A stretch of DNA of 64,000 nt from Vibrio sinaloensis (GTDB taxonomy: Bacteria; Pseudomonadota; Gammaproteobacteria; Enterobacterales; Vibrionaceae), in assembly GCF_023195835.1 (NCBI RefSeq), contig NZ_CP096200.1:992001-1056000 (forward strand), given 5' to 3'. The translations under genes were made by a program, and so were the position numbers. Positions 9,587 to 18,972 of this stretch are shown piece after piece. The notes under the pieces are model-generated. The model was not told the origin of the DNA, made no database searches, and worked only from the letters and a program-made list of their open reading frames with translations. Every line of letters starts with the position of its first letter. Within the stretch, counting starts at the first letter, position 1.

Positions 9587-11455
9587 TTAAACGGTGAACT
9601 TGTTAAGAATAGCGTCTTGTTCGCGGATGTTTTCGGTTTGCGCTTGCATCGCGATATTGGCATTGGCGGCTGAGTCGGAGACTTGAGTCGACAAGTCTTT
9701 GATCTTAACCGTGTTGCTGTTGATCTCTTCAGCTACTAAGCTTTGCTCTTCGGCGGCAGAGGCGATTTGAATGTTCATATCGCTAATGCGCTGAATCGCA
9801 TCTCGAATTTGATTCAGTGCGACGTTAGCCTCTTGCGCGCGATCCACTGCACTGTCAGCGGTATTCTTACTGGTGCCCATGGCGTTAGACACCGATTTGG
9901 CGCCCGCTTGCAACTGCTCAATCATGTTGCGTATTTCGGTGGTTGACTCTTGTGTGCGCTGCGCAAGGGTGCGAACCTCATCGGCGACCACGGCAAACCC
10001 ACGGCCAGACTCACCCGCACGCGCTGCCTCGATTGCGGCGTTGAGTGCAAGTAAGTTGGTTTGATCGGCAATGTCATTGATCACTTTTAGGATTGTCTCA
10101 ATGTTGTCGGTGGCCGATTCCAATACTTTGACCTCTTCCACAGCTTCGTCGATGGTTTTCGACAGATTGTCGATGGCCCGCGTGGTTTCACTGACAACCG
10201 AAGTACCGACGCTGGTGGCTTCATCCGCTTCGCGCGCGGCGGCAGCGGCGCCTTGAGCATTGCTTGCCACATCGCCTGCGGTGGTCGCCATCTCGTGCAT
10301 CGCAGTGGCCAGTTGTTCCAGCTCATGCAACTGATCTTGCATGGCGGAGGCCGACTCTTGTAATCCCATCGAGGTCATTTCTGAGCCTCGCAGTATCTCT
10401 TCTCCGATCGCTTTCGATTGGCTAATTAACTGCTGCAAGCTGGAGGTGAAGTCGTTGAATCCTGAGGCAAGAATCGAAAACTCTTGATCGGTATTGGTAT
10501 CGAGTCGCTTGGTGAGATCCCCTTGTCCAGAAGCCACATCTTGAATCGCGTCGTTTAACGTATCGAGCGGGCGCATTAAGGTACGGATCAAGACCAAGAG
10601 CACGACAATACTGATCACCAAAGCGATAATGGTGTAAATGATCGAACTTGAGCGCAGTTCCGCCAGCGACTGGTAAGCAATCTCTTCGTCAAGTAACACA
10701 CCCACGTACCAATCTTCGCCTGGTACTTTTGAAAAATCGAGCGTGTAGACTTTGTCATTAATCGTGGCTTGCTGCGGCTCTTCCTTGATGGTGATATTGC
10801 CGAGGAAGTCTTGCATTGGCTTGCCATTAAGCTTGGCATCTGGGTGGGCGATGGTGGTGCCGTCACCGGCGACAATAAACACAAACCCTGCGTCAAACAG
10901 ATCAACCCGGTTCACTAGCTCTGCCAACGCGCCCAAGCTCACGTCGTAGAAGATAGCGCCGATAAAACTGCCGTTGTCTCGTACTGGGGTAGCAATCGAC
11001 ACGAGGATTTCTCCGGTCGCCGAATCGGCATACGGTGCGGTAATGATCAGCTTACCGGAGTTTTTGGCATCAATATACCAGGGCCGTACTCGCGGATCCC
11101 AGGTTGGGCCGGGGTTCCAAGAAGGGTCGTTGTTGATGTTCGAACCATCTTTTTCGAATCCCAGTCCGGCAAGCAAAAAGGTGTCTTTGACCACTGATCG
11201 GGTGATGACCTTTTCAATAGCGTTAGGGCTAAGGTCAACCTCAATCATGCTGGTGGCGTAGGCGGCAATGGCTTTGCGGGCGTTAATTTCGGCGGCAGTG
11301 GTGTCTCGCACCCCATCGACTATCTCATTGACGCTGGAGGTCACTTGGCTCTTTATTTCGCGCTGTACAGTGAAATATTGTTGAAGGGTTAAAAGGGTCA
11401 CTGTTGCTAACAGCAAAACAGACGAAGCCGCCACAATCTTATGGCTGAATTTCAT
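9587..11455 (-). CDS. Methyl-accepting chemotaxis protein
   Basis: A 622-residue chemoreceptor. A first membrane helix (about 8-27) leads to a periplasmic double-Cache sensor that contains the typical [15 protein letters not shown] stretch. A second helix lies near 272-294, followed by a HAMP linker and a long coiled-coil signalling domain with the conserved hairpin tip [19 protein letters not shown]. Cache receptors of this kind bind amino acids or organic acids; the ligand is not predictable here. GAGGAATG precedes the start. It is a single-gene unit. Confidence 0.95.
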   Translation of the reverse strand: MKFSHKIVAASSVLLLATVTLLTLQQYFTVQREIKSQVTSSVNEIVDGVRDTTAAEINARKAIAAYATSMIEVDLSPNAIEKVITRSVVKDTFLLAGLGFEKDGSNINNDPSWNPGPTWDPRVRPWYIDAKNSGKLIITAPYADSATGEILVSIATPVRDNGSFIGAIFYDVSLGALAELVNRVDLFDAGFVFIVAGDGTTIAHPDAKLNGKPMQDFLGNITIKEEPQQATINDKVYTLDFSKVPGEDWYVGVLLDEEIAYQSLAELRSSSIIYTIIALVISIVVLLVLIRTLMRPLDTLNDAIQDVASGQGDLTKRLDTNTDQEFSILASGFNDFTSSLQQLISQSKAIGEEILRGSEMTSMGLQESASAMQDQLHELEQLATAMHEMATTAGDVASNAQGAAAAAREADEATSVGTSVVSETTRAIDNLSKTIDEAVEEVKVLESATDNIETILKVINDIADQTNLLALNAAIEAARAGESGRGFAVVADEVRTLAQRTQESTTEIRNMIEQLQAGAKSVSNAMGTSKNTADSAVDRAQEANVALNQIRDAIQRISDMNIQIASAAEEQSLVAEEINSNTVKIKDLSTQVSDSAANANIAMQAQTENIREQDAILNKFTV

Positions 11456-11547
11456 TTGTCATTCCTCATCGATTAATAAGGCACTATTAATAAATTTATA
11501 GTTATCAAATGAGCTTTCAGCCAGAAAAAGTTAAACTTTTGTATTAT

Positions 11548-12150
11548 TTAACGGCCCAGCAGTGCTTGCTCCAGGCTAAGGAGCATAGCGTCGTTGTCAG
11601 CAAACAGGGTTTCAACCACTTGAGCCCGTTTTTTACCCGACAGCATTTGCTTGTTGGCCTCTCTAAGGCACAGGACCAGTTGTAACTCATTGTTAAGGCG
11701 AGAATCCTGATTGGGTTGCCACTGATTCACTTGCTTGGTGAGTTTGCTCTCTTTGAGCTCAGGTTTAAGCTCTGAGAGCTCGTCAAGTAACACGGCGAGC
11801 AAGCTACGCACTCGTGGGTGATTTTCGCCAAGTGTCTCTAATCGACTCAGCAGTGCCAATGTCAACTCATTGAGGGTGACAAAGCCCCCTTGTTTGGCCA
11901 GCGGCGTGGTGACTCGAGAAGAGACTTCGACTGCGCTGACTTGCGTGTTTGGCGTGTAGGTGAGTGAGGTTAAACTATCGAAAGGTAGCCAAAAGCTTTG
12001 TCCGGACTCAACCGCATACTCCAGTTTCCCTAGTTTGACCAGAACGAGTCCTTGCTTTACACACATCAGTTTGTGCTTGAGCGCATTTCTGCGCGGTGTG
12101 GAAAGCAGAAATTCATGAGTCTCGGTTTTGTAGGAGATGGCGTAGTGCAT
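11548..12150 (-). CDS. Cupin-like protein resembling an AraC sensor domain, no DNA-binding domain
   Basis: About 200 residues. The first 100 resemble the N-terminal cupin sensor of AraC regulators (LKHKLMCVKQGLVLVKLGKL, QSFWLPFDSLTSL). The C-terminal half is helical but I see no AraC double helix-turn-helix signature. It may be a degenerate or stand-alone sensor. The ATG at 12150 is chosen over an upstream TTG at 12162. It is transcribed away from the acyltransferase gene that follows. Confidence 0.7.
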   Translation of the reverse strand: MHYAISYKTETHEFLLSTPRRNALKHKLMCVKQGLVLVKLGKLEYAVESGQSFWLPFDSLTSLTYTPNTQVSAVEVSSRVTTPLAKQGGFVTLNELTLALLSRLETLGENHPRVRSLLAVLLDELSELKPELKESKLTKQVNQWQPNQDSRLNNELQLVLCLREANKQMLSGKKRAQVVETLFADNDAMLLSLEQALLGR

Positions 12151-12338
12151 AACATGGCTCAATTAGTTTGGGGCGCTAAGATTAACGTTTCTTAGTAAAA
12201 AAGCCAACTTTGTGCAATCAAGCGCGCAAATTCGTATAATAGCTCTGGTCTGACCTTAACGATTCTGCGAAAAGGGTAGCTGCCAAGAGGCTTTTCTGCG
12301 CGTAGAATGAAGCCGCTTTTTATCTGATGTAGAACAAA

Positions 12339-13439
12339 ATGACAACCAACAACGATCCTTTTATTGAAATTCGTCCTTACAATGACGACGAAATTCCAGC
12401 GGCGATTGACCGCTTAGTTAATGATGAAGAGTTCATTAGCGCTATTTTGAAGCACCGCTTTTCTAATCATTCAGGCTGGTTTCGTACCTTGATGTCGCCT
12501 GTGGTTAAAATATACCTGAAGATGAAATGGTCTAAGCTGAACTCGGTTGAGGCGATTCAGTTAGAGGTAAAAAAATACCTAGACCAGACCTTAAAAACCA
12601 CAACCCAAGGTGTCACTTACAGCGGACTCGACAAACTCGACCCGAATCAATCTTATCTGTTTGTTTCTAATCATCGTGATATTGCGATGGACCCTGCTTT
12701 GGTCAACTATGGCCTGTTCAACAGTGGTCACAAGACAGTGCGCATTGCCATTGGTGACAATCTGCTCAAGAAGCCTTGTGCGACAGAGCTAATGAAGCTT
12801 AACAAAAGCTTTATTGTTAAGCGTTCGGCCAAAGGCCCACGTGAAATGATGAAAGCGCTCGGGACGTTATCCGCCTACATCAAGCATTCTTTGGATACTG
12901 GCCACTCGATCTGGATTGCGCAAAAAGAAGGGCGTGCCAAAGATGGCAACGACTACACCGATCCGGCTATTCTAAAAATGTTCCACGTGGAAGGTCGCAA
13001 GCAAAAGCTCTCGTTTGCCGATTACATTAAGTCGCTGAAGATAGTGCCAGTCGCCATTTCATATGAGAACGACCCTTGTGATGTGGCCAAAGCGATTGAA
13101 CTGCAAGCCAAAGAGTCGCATGGTCGCTATGAAAAAGCGGAGTTCGAAGATATTCAAAGCATTATCCAGGGCATAGTGGGCGACAAAGGGCGCATCCATG
13201 TCGCATTTGGTGATGTGATAGAGCAAGACTTCGATACACCAGAGTTGTTGGCAAAAGAGATAGACCGTCAAGTGCATGCCAATTACAAACTGTTTCCAAT
13301 CAACCAATTGGCGGCAGGGGACGAGCAGGTGGATGACAAAGTGAAAGCGGATTTCGCCGCCAAACTCAATACGCTTCCACCTGAAGCCAGACCTTACTTG
13401 GTGGCAAGTTACGCCAACCCAGTGAAGAATCGTCCATAA
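12339..13439 (+). CDS. PlsC-type 1-acylglycerol-3-phosphate acyltransferase family protein
   Basis: A 366-residue acyltransferase-domain protein. It carries the histidine motif SNHRDIAMDP (a variant of NHxSxxD with one extra residue) and the substrate-binding motif IAQKEGRAKDG. No membrane-spanning segment is obvious; it may be peripheral. It probably transfers an acyl chain to a lysophosphatidate-like acceptor, but it is longer than PlsC (about 240 residues) and the exact substrate is unknown. A terminator follows at 13478. Confidence 0.85.
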   Translation: MTTNNDPFIEIRPYNDDEIPAAIDRLVNDEEFISAILKHRFSNHSGWFRTLMSPVVKIYLKMKWSKLNSVEAIQLEVKKYLDQTLKTTTQGVTYSGLDKLDPNQSYLFVSNHRDIAMDPALVNYGLFNSGHKTVRIAIGDNLLKKPCATELMKLNKSFIVKRSAKGPREMMKALGTLSAYIKHSLDTGHSIWIAQKEGRAKDGNDYTDPAILKMFHVEGRKQKLSFADYIKSLKIVPVAISYENDPCDVAKAIELQAKESHGRYEKAEFEDIQSIIQGIVGDKGRIHVAFGDVIEQDFDTPELLAKEIDRQVHANYKLFPINQLAAGDEQVDDKVKADFAAKLNTLPPEARPYLVASYANPVKNRP

Positions 13440-13477
13440 GTTCGTATTGTCTTAAAATGCGCGAAAGCTTTACTCAA

Positions 13478-13506
13478 AGCCAACTGGATCTACAGTTGGC
13501 TTTTTT
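13478..13506 (+). terminator. Rho-independent terminator
   Basis: An AGCCAACT stem with an 8-nt loop is followed by six T residues, just downstream of the acyltransferase gene. Confidence 0.85.
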
Positions 13507-13527
13507 GATCGGGTGACTCTAGCGTGA

Positions 13528-14127
13528 TTAGGGGGCGACAGCGCCGCCTAGAGTTAGATTGGTCGGCCATTTGGTGATCCGGTTTCCACCAAGGAAAATA
13601 TTGCCATTAACGGTCAAGGTATCGGGAAACTCCGTGATCTGCGAGCCGCCAATAAACAGATTCCCTTCGACAATCATCCCTTCTGGTAATTGCTCTAGTG
13701 GCGTTCTAATCACACTCAAATCGCCTTTTACCCGCATGCGAGGGGGCAGGCTATTCACGGGAGTATCGGTTAAGTTGATATAGCCACCCACCTTTACCCC
13801 ACGTGGCCAGCGAGTAATCTGTGCGCCGAGTAGATTGGCAAAGCCTTTAATCTTGACCCCTTTTGAAATCCGGCTCAATTGGCTGTTAGACGCGTCTAAG
13901 CTGCCTTGTATATCAAGTTCTTCAGGTAAAGTTTTGATGGCTGTCTTGGCTATGTTGAGATTGCCTTTTATGACCAATCCGGCTGGGAGTTCGGTGTAGG
14001 GTTTACCACGCAGGTCGAGGTTTCCATAGTTATCGAGATGATTGAGAATGCGGATTTGGTCGAGTGGATGGGCAGCCACTGTGAGGCTAACAAAGGTAAC
14101 AAGCATCAAGGAAAACAGAGCACGCAT
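13528..14127 (-). CDS. Exported protein built of leucine-rich-like repeats
   Basis: A 199-residue protein with an N-terminal signal peptide (FSLMLVTFVSLTVAA). The mature part is almost entirely a 20-22-residue repeat with the pattern LPxGhxVxGxLxhxxTxI (for example TELPAGLVIKGNLNIAKTAI), giving about seven copies. This predicts a solenoid like a leucine-rich repeat. Such proteins usually mediate binding; no partner can be named. The start at 14127 is an ATG; a TTG six bases upstream is possible. It is monocistronic. Confidence 0.8.
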   Translation of the reverse strand: MRALFSLMLVTFVSLTVAAHPLDQIRILNHLDNYGNLDLRGKPYTELPAGLVIKGNLNIAKTAIKTLPEELDIQGSLDASNSQLSRISKGVKIKGFANLLGAQITRWPRGVKVGGYINLTDTPVNSLPPRMRVKGDLSVIRTPLEQLPEGMIVEGNLFIGGSQITEFPDTLTVNGNIFLGGNRITKWPTNLTLGGAVAP

Positions 14128-14207
14128 AGTCAATCATCGCTTATGAGGATGTTTCAATCTTAGTAATCCACCTACTAAGGTCAATACTATTTGCCTCCGA
14201 GATAAAA

Positions 14208-14231
14208 AAAACGGGCATAGGCGCCCGTTTT
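14208..14231. terminator. Rho-independent terminator
   Basis: An AAAACGGGC stem and GCCCGTTTT arm, with an A-tract before and a T-tract within, lie just past the end of the YfcZ-like gene on the minus strand. Confidence 0.85.
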
Positions 14232-14249
14232 CTCTCATTCATCTGCTGG

Positions 14250-14543
14250 TTAACGTGCCAGAGAGCGCGTCTTCAGCTCGAAAATCAGCTTTTCTGCGCT
14301 GACTTCAAATTTAAAGCGAGCAGTGAGTTGTTCAGAATGCTCCTCAATTGAGCTGGTTTCGTACTCAACATTGGCACAAACTTGTTTGGCCAGGTCGATG
14401 TATTTAGCAAGTTCCGATTCAAGCAGTGCTTTGCCTTGAGCGAAAATCGTGACTTCAGCTACATCATCACCCTCTTTGATGATAAAGCCCATTTCTCCAG
14501 CGCAGCCACACGCTTCACACACTTGCTCTTGTTCGCTATTCAT
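14250..14543 (-). CDS. YfcZ/YiiS-family protein (DUF406)
   Basis: A 97-residue acidic protein with the family start CEACGCAGEMGFIIKEGDD and the typical length of YfcZ/YiiS. It holds three cysteines at the N-terminus that could bind metal. Function is unknown. A terminator follows at 14208-14231. Confidence 0.88.
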   Translation of the reverse strand: MNSEQEQVCEACGCAGEMGFIIKEGDDVAEVTIFAQGKALLESELAKYIDLAKQVCANVEYETSSIEEHSEQLTARFKFEVSAEKLIFELKTRSLAR

Positions 14544-15012
14544 CTCATCTATCCTCTTACAAATAATGGGGCTATTTTAGCGATTAACCCCAAGCGGATC
14601 TAGCAATATCCCTGAGTGCCAAAAATATGTCGCATTGATATTTTTGTTAACAAGTGATTGCTAATTAAGCACTTTAATGCGAGTGATTATTATTTAATTG
14701 TGATTTGTATCAACAATTGACGAAAATGGCGGTAACTTTTGCGTTGGAACCCTGTTCCATTCGTTGTAAGAGTCAAAAAATTATTAGATCATCAATGCCC
14801 CAAAATTAAACATATAAAAACAATATGCCTAGTAACGCTAATGAAACATTGAGTTGAATCGTTAGTACCGGCTTTGTTCTTCTGGTGCGATATTGAGTTC
14901 TACCGCCGCTTTGGCTGTTGAATCTGACGGCATTAACAGAACAAGCACGGCAAGGCGTCGCTTTTTTAGCCCATGATGGGCAACACAGATCGACAGAGAG
15001 AAGAGCCTGCAC
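14544..15012. other. Long AT-rich intergenic region upstream of luxT
   Basis: About 470 bp lie between two divergently read genes. The stretch is rich in A and T and holds no ORF I can support; a minus-strand open frame at 14806-15081 overlaps luxT and looks like a shadow. It presumably contains the promoters of both neighbours. No specific operator was recognised. Confidence 0.5.
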
Positions 15013-15474
15013 ATGCCAAAGCGTAGTAAAGAAGATACCGAAATCACGATACAAAAAATCATGGATGCGGTTGTAGATCAACTTTTGCGTCTCGGTTATG
15101 ACAAGATGTCATACACAACACTCAGCCAACAAACGGGGATTTCACGTACCGGGATCAGCCACCACTTTCCAAAAAAGACCGATTTTACAGCGGCGCTGGA
15201 TGGACGCATTTTTCAGATGTTCGTCGAGCATGTCGATTTTGAACACGACATCGATGCCTTTACCGCAAGTTGGGTGGCGGCGCTAGACAACAAAGAGTTC
15301 ATTGCGATCTTGCGCCTGTTATTTCACCATATCGTGACTTCGCAAAGTACCCATGAGTTTGCCCGCAATGGGGTCGAGCGTCTCTACGCCATGACCGAAA
15401 CGAAATATGGTCAAGCAAGCAGCAAAGAGCTTGAATGGTTAATTGGTAAGTCGCTGTTGCGTATGGCCGCTTAA
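15013..15474 (+). CDS. luxT: LuxT-like TetR-family regulator
   Basis: A 153-residue TetR-type protein with the N-terminal helix-turn-helix TTLSQQTGISRTGISHHFPKK. It is much shorter than usual TetR proteins (about 200), which matches LuxT of Vibrio (about 153 residues). LuxT modulates quorum-sensing outputs such as swrZ and the qrr1 small RNA in V. harveyi. I recognise the sequence from memory, so the name is likely but not verified. A strong terminator follows at 15496. Confidence 0.8.
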   Translation: MPKRSKEDTEITIQKIMDAVVDQLLRLGYDKMSYTTLSQQTGISRTGISHHFPKKTDFTAALDGRIFQMFVEHVDFEHDIDAFTASWVAALDNKEFIAILRLLFHHIVTSQSTHEFARNGVERLYAMTETKYGQASSKELEWLIGKSLLRMAA

Positions 15475-15495
15475 CCATTGCATGACGAATAATTG

Positions 15496-15523
15496 AGGCC
15501 CTCTCTGACGAGAGGGCTTTTTT
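15496..15523 (+). terminator. Rho-independent terminator
   Basis: GCCCTCT and AGAGGGC arms around a 6-nt loop are followed by a run of six T residues after luxT. Confidence 0.88.
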
Positions 15524-15722
15524 GTGCCTGTTAATCGAGGCTTGGATGTTTTTTGTCCATCTGAACCTTAGAAAAGTTAATTTACTCGACCAAAGGCTTC
15601 CAGGCCGCGTTCGATCTGCTACATTGAAAAGAGCACCGTAAATTACCAAGGCTTTGTTTAGTGGGTAATTGATGTTGTTACTTCATTGACCAAACCGAAA
15701 CTCGAGAGGAGTAGAAGTACGC

Positions 15723-16727
15723 ATGCCTTTTCCCGTTCTTATATGCGATGACTCCGCTTTAGCCAGAAAGCAGATGGCGCGCTCTTTACCCGCATCGCTC
15801 AATGCTGACATTACCTTTGCCGTGCACGGACTTGATGCATTGGATCAGCTAGGGAATCAGTCTTTTAAACTGATGTTCCTCGATTTAACCATGCCAGAGC
15901 TTGACGGGTTCGGCACCTTGGAAGCGATTCGCGACCGGGGCATTGACATTTCCGTGGTGGTGGTGTCGGGTGATATTCAGCCTAAGGCGAAACAGCGAGT
16001 TATGGATCTCGGCGCGAAGGCGTTTATCCAAAAGCCTATCGATAAAGAGGCGTTGAACTCGGTTCTTAAAGAGTTGGTCGAGCCACCAACCCAGCCACGG
16101 ATTGTGACCCCAACCAGCATTGACCTGCCGATTTTAAAGCGCCGCGATGTGTATATGGAGGTGGCAAACGTGTCGATTGGTCGGGCGGCCGATGCTTTAG
16201 CTCGTCATTTTGATGTGTTTGTCCATTTGCCGCTACCCAACGTCAACATTTTTGAGGTGAGCGAACTGCATATGGCATTGAGAGACTTGGCCGACAATGA
16301 CCAAGTTTCCGGAGTGTGTCAGGGGTTTAGTGGCGAAGGGATCGCCGGAGAAGCCTTGGTGTTGCTCAGCGACTCCAGTGTCTCGGACCTTAAAAAGCTG
16401 ATGAAGGTACCTGCAGACAGCGAAGAACTCGAAGAGCTTGAGCTGCTGATGGATGTGTCGAATATTCTCGTGGGGTCGTTTCTCAATGGCTTAGGAGAGC
16501 AGGCGGAGGTGCGTTTTTTTCAAAGCTCGCCGGTACTGCTTGGTCAGCATATCTCGATTGACTCAGTGATTGAATCAACTACAGGGGCGTTCAAGAAAAC
16601 CATGACCTTCGAAGTCAGTTACAACATTGATGGCACCTCAATTCGCTGTGATTTGCTGTTTATGTTTGTTGATGAATCCTTGCCGCTGCTGGATAACAAA
16701 CTTGCCTATCTGATGGAGGACTTCTAA
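15723..16727 (+). CDS. Response regulator with C-terminal CheC/CheX-like domain
   Basis: A 334-residue two-domain protein. Residues 1-120 are a receiver domain with the acidic pair (ICDDSA), phosphoacceptor aspartate in MFLDLTMPE and the conserved lysine in FIQKPID. Residues 135-330 resemble CheC/CheX-type phosphatases (EELELLMDVSNILVGSFLNG contains the typical E-N phosphatase pair spacing). It may dephosphorylate CheY-like proteins or itself. AGGAG lies 10 nt before the ATG. The PAS gene follows after 2 bp, so the two form an operon. Confidence 0.87.
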   Translation: MPFPVLICDDSALARKQMARSLPASLNADITFAVHGLDALDQLGNQSFKLMFLDLTMPELDGFGTLEAIRDRGIDISVVVVSGDIQPKAKQRVMDLGAKAFIQKPIDKEALNSVLKELVEPPTQPRIVTPTSIDLPILKRRDVYMEVANVSIGRAADALARHFDVFVHLPLPNVNIFEVSELHMALRDLADNDQVSGVCQGFSGEGIAGEALVLLSDSSVSDLKKLMKVPADSEELEELELLMDVSNILVGSFLNGLGEQAEVRFFQSSPVLLGQHISIDSVIESTTGAFKKTMTFEVSYNIDGTSIRCDLLFMFVDESLPLLDNKLAYLMEDF

Positions 16728-16729
16728 CT

Positions 16730-17170
16730 ATGCTTAATCTTCCTGCAGAATTTGAACAGTTCCACTGGATGGTCGATATGGTGCAGAATGTCGACCTGGG
16801 TCTGATCGTGATTGACCGTGAACACAAAGTCCAAGTGTGGAATGGCTTTATGACCCATCATAGTGGAGTGCAGTCGCATGATGCGATTGGCAAGTCGCTG
16901 TTTGAACTGTTTCCCGAAATTCCCAAAGAGTGGTTTTTATTGAAAACCAAGCCTGTTTACAACCTTGGCTGTCGCAGCTTCATCACTTGGCAGCAGCGCC
17001 CCTATTTGTTTAAGTGTCGCAACGTACGCCCTGTTACTCAACAGGCAGAGTTCATGTACCAAAACATTACCTTAAACCCAATGCGCACCCCAACCGGCGA
17101 GATTCGCTCCCTGTTTCTATCAATCCAAGATGCAACGGCAGAAGCCCTAGTGTCGCGCAATCCCGCCTAA
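16730..17170 (+). CDS. PAS-domain sensor protein
   Basis: A 146-residue protein that is essentially one PAS domain (GLIVIDREHKVQVWNGF ... GKSLFELFPEIP ... EIRSLFLSIQDAT). It has no attached kinase or GGDEF output, so it likely acts by protein contact. The gene starts 2 bp after the receiver-CheC gene and is probably its signalling partner. A terminator follows at 17183. Confidence 0.83.
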   Translation: MLNLPAEFEQFHWMVDMVQNVDLGLIVIDREHKVQVWNGFMTHHSGVQSHDAIGKSLFELFPEIPKEWFLLKTKPVYNLGCRSFITWQQRPYLFKCRNVRPVTQQAEFMYQNITLNPMRTPTGEIRSLFLSIQDATAEALVSRNPA

Positions 17171-17182
17171 GAAATGTTACCC

Positions 17183-17210
17183 ACGCCAAGGAATCCCTTG
17201 GCGTTGTTGT
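17183..17210 (+). terminator. Rho-independent terminator
   Basis: ACGCCAAGG and CCTTGGCGT arms with a 4-nt loop precede a T-rich stretch after the PAS gene. Confidence 0.75.
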
Positions 17211-17253
17211 TTATGCTTTTGGCATCGCCCGTTCGAATCGCAAGCCATAACTT

Positions 17254-18768
17254 ATGACCAACACACTCCCCACTCAACTCTATACCGCTCAGCAGGTCAG
17301 ACTGGGTGAACAAGAGGCCGCGCGTATAGCCGGAATCCAAATGTACCCACTGATGTTGGCAGCAGGCGAGGCGTGCTATGACTTATTGCGGCGTCAATAT
17401 CCGCAGGCGAAAAAGTTGTTGGTGTTATGCGGGAGAGGCAACAATGGTGGTGATGGGTTTGTCGTGGCAAAGCTCGCCAAGCAAAGCGGCATGGATGTCA
17501 CGCTGGCAATGCATGGTCAACCCGAACAGCTTCAAGGTGATGCTCTAACAGCCAAAGAGGCCTGGTTGGCTGCTGGAGGTGAAATAGGGGCAGTGGCAGA
17601 GTTGGATTGGTCACACATCCGCTGTGATGTGGTTATTGATGCTTTGTGTGGCATCGGTTTGTATGGCGAGGTTAAAGCGCCGCTCCAAACGGTGATTCAT
17701 CAGGTCAACAAGCTAACAGCTGCGGTGATTGCTGTCGATATCCCTTCAGGGCTGTGCAGCAATACGGGCAGAGTACTTGGCGCCAGCATTAACGCGGCGC
17801 ATACCGTTACTTTTATCGGTGTAAAACAGGGGCTAATGACAGGCCAAGCTCGAGCTTACACTGGTCAGTTGAACTTTGCAGGGCTTGGCGTTGAAGCGCA
17901 ATTCCAACAAATCCAATCGCCCAGTGCAGTGACTATCGACTTTCGTTTAGTTCAACCTTATTTACCGAGCCGCCACGTCACCGCACACAAAGGCGCGCAT
18001 GGACGACTACTGTGCCTTGGAGGCAATCAAGGTTATGCAGGCGCGATTCGGTTGTGCGCTAGTGCCGCGGTCAACACCGGCGCGGGTTTGGTGCGCGCGC
18101 TCTGTCATTCCAGCTCGATTTTACCTTTGCAGGTGAGTACGCCAGAGGTCATGACTCAAGCATGCGAGGAGCAACAGTCTCTCGTCGACAGCTTGCATTG
18201 GGCGCAGGTGCTTGCATTTGGCCCGGGGCTCGGCACAGATGAGTGGGCACAGCAACTGTTTCATACCTGTATAACCAGTGACTTAGCGAAAGTGGTCGAC
18301 GCTGATGGGCTCAATCTATTGGCTAAAAAGCCGAGCCATGACGATAAGCGAGTCATCACTCCTCATCCTGGTGAAGCGGCGAGGCTGTTGGGATGCTCTG
18401 TCGCACAAATCGAATCTGACCGCTTTTCTGCCGCTGTCGCACTTCAACTTAAATACGGGGGAGTCGTGGTATTGAAAGGGGCCGGAAGTTTGGTGTTTGA
18501 TGGAAAGCAGATGTATGTTTGCCCTGCGGGCAATCCTGGCATGGCTTCTGGGGGAATGGGCGATGTGCTCACCGGGATCATTGGCGCATTGTTAGCTCAA
18601 GGGTTAAGTTGCGCGCATGCGGCGATACTTGGAGTTTATCTTCATAGCTGCGCTGCTGATGAGTTAGCACGCGAGCAAGGATTGATAGGGATGCGAGCGA
18701 GTGAGGTGAGCGAACAGTCGCGTCAAGTGCTCAATCAGTGGATTGCTTCGCCTTGTGTGGTCAACTAG
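17254..18768 (+). CDS. nnr: Bifunctional NAD(P)HX epimerase / ADP-dependent dehydratase
   Basis: A 504-residue metabolite-repair enzyme that restores damaged hydrated NAD(P)H. Residues 1-215 are the YjeF_N epimerase domain with CGRGNNGGDGFVVAKL. Residues 230-500 are the ribokinase-like dehydratase with the nucleotide and catalytic motifs FGPGLGTD and NPGMASGGMGDVLTG. The length is standard for the two-domain form. In E. coli this gene lies beside tsaE; here it stands upstream of thrS. Confidence 0.94.
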   Translation: MTNTLPTQLYTAQQVRLGEQEAARIAGIQMYPLMLAAGEACYDLLRRQYPQAKKLLVLCGRGNNGGDGFVVAKLAKQSGMDVTLAMHGQPEQLQGDALTAKEAWLAAGGEIGAVAELDWSHIRCDVVIDALCGIGLYGEVKAPLQTVIHQVNKLTAAVIAVDIPSGLCSNTGRVLGASINAAHTVTFIGVKQGLMTGQARAYTGQLNFAGLGVEAQFQQIQSPSAVTIDFRLVQPYLPSRHVTAHKGAHGRLLCLGGNQGYAGAIRLCASAAVNTGAGLVRALCHSSSILPLQVSTPEVMTQACEEQQSLVDSLHWAQVLAFGPGLGTDEWAQQLFHTCITSDLAKVVDADGLNLLAKKPSHDDKRVITPHPGEAARLLGCSVAQIESDRFSAAVALQLKYGGVVVLKGAGSLVFDGKQMYVCPAGNPGMASGGMGDVLTGIIGALLAQGLSCAHAAILGVYLHSCAADELAREQGLIGMRASEVSEQSRQVLNQWIASPCVVN

Positions 18769-18800
18769 TCGACTTTTTCTCTTCATTTCTGTGACATCGA

Positions 18801-18828
18801 TTGTTATTTCGTCTTAATCCGTTACAAT
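18801..18828 (+). promoter_or_regulatory. Probable thrS promoter
   Basis: TTGTTA (18801-18806) and TACAAT (18823-18828) with a 16-bp spacer form a plausible sigma-70 promoter about 145 bp upstream of thrS. The long leader leaves room for translational autocontrol of the kind known for E. coli thrS, but I could not assign that structure. Confidence 0.5.
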
Positions 18829-18972
18829 AGCGGCTCGCTCCTGAGTTGTGCATCCGTATTTGCATATAAAAGGACACGATCTCTCGCCTTTAACGCATTG
18901 ATTTAATAGTTAAAGGCACGATTTACATACACGTGTTGCTTGGTGTGCAACACCACTGTAAAGGACAGTTAA

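Noticed and set aside
14806..15081. 91-residue minus-strand frame upstream of luxT
   Set aside because: It overlaps the luxT start, has no ribosome site and no recognisable domain; it is probably a shadow.
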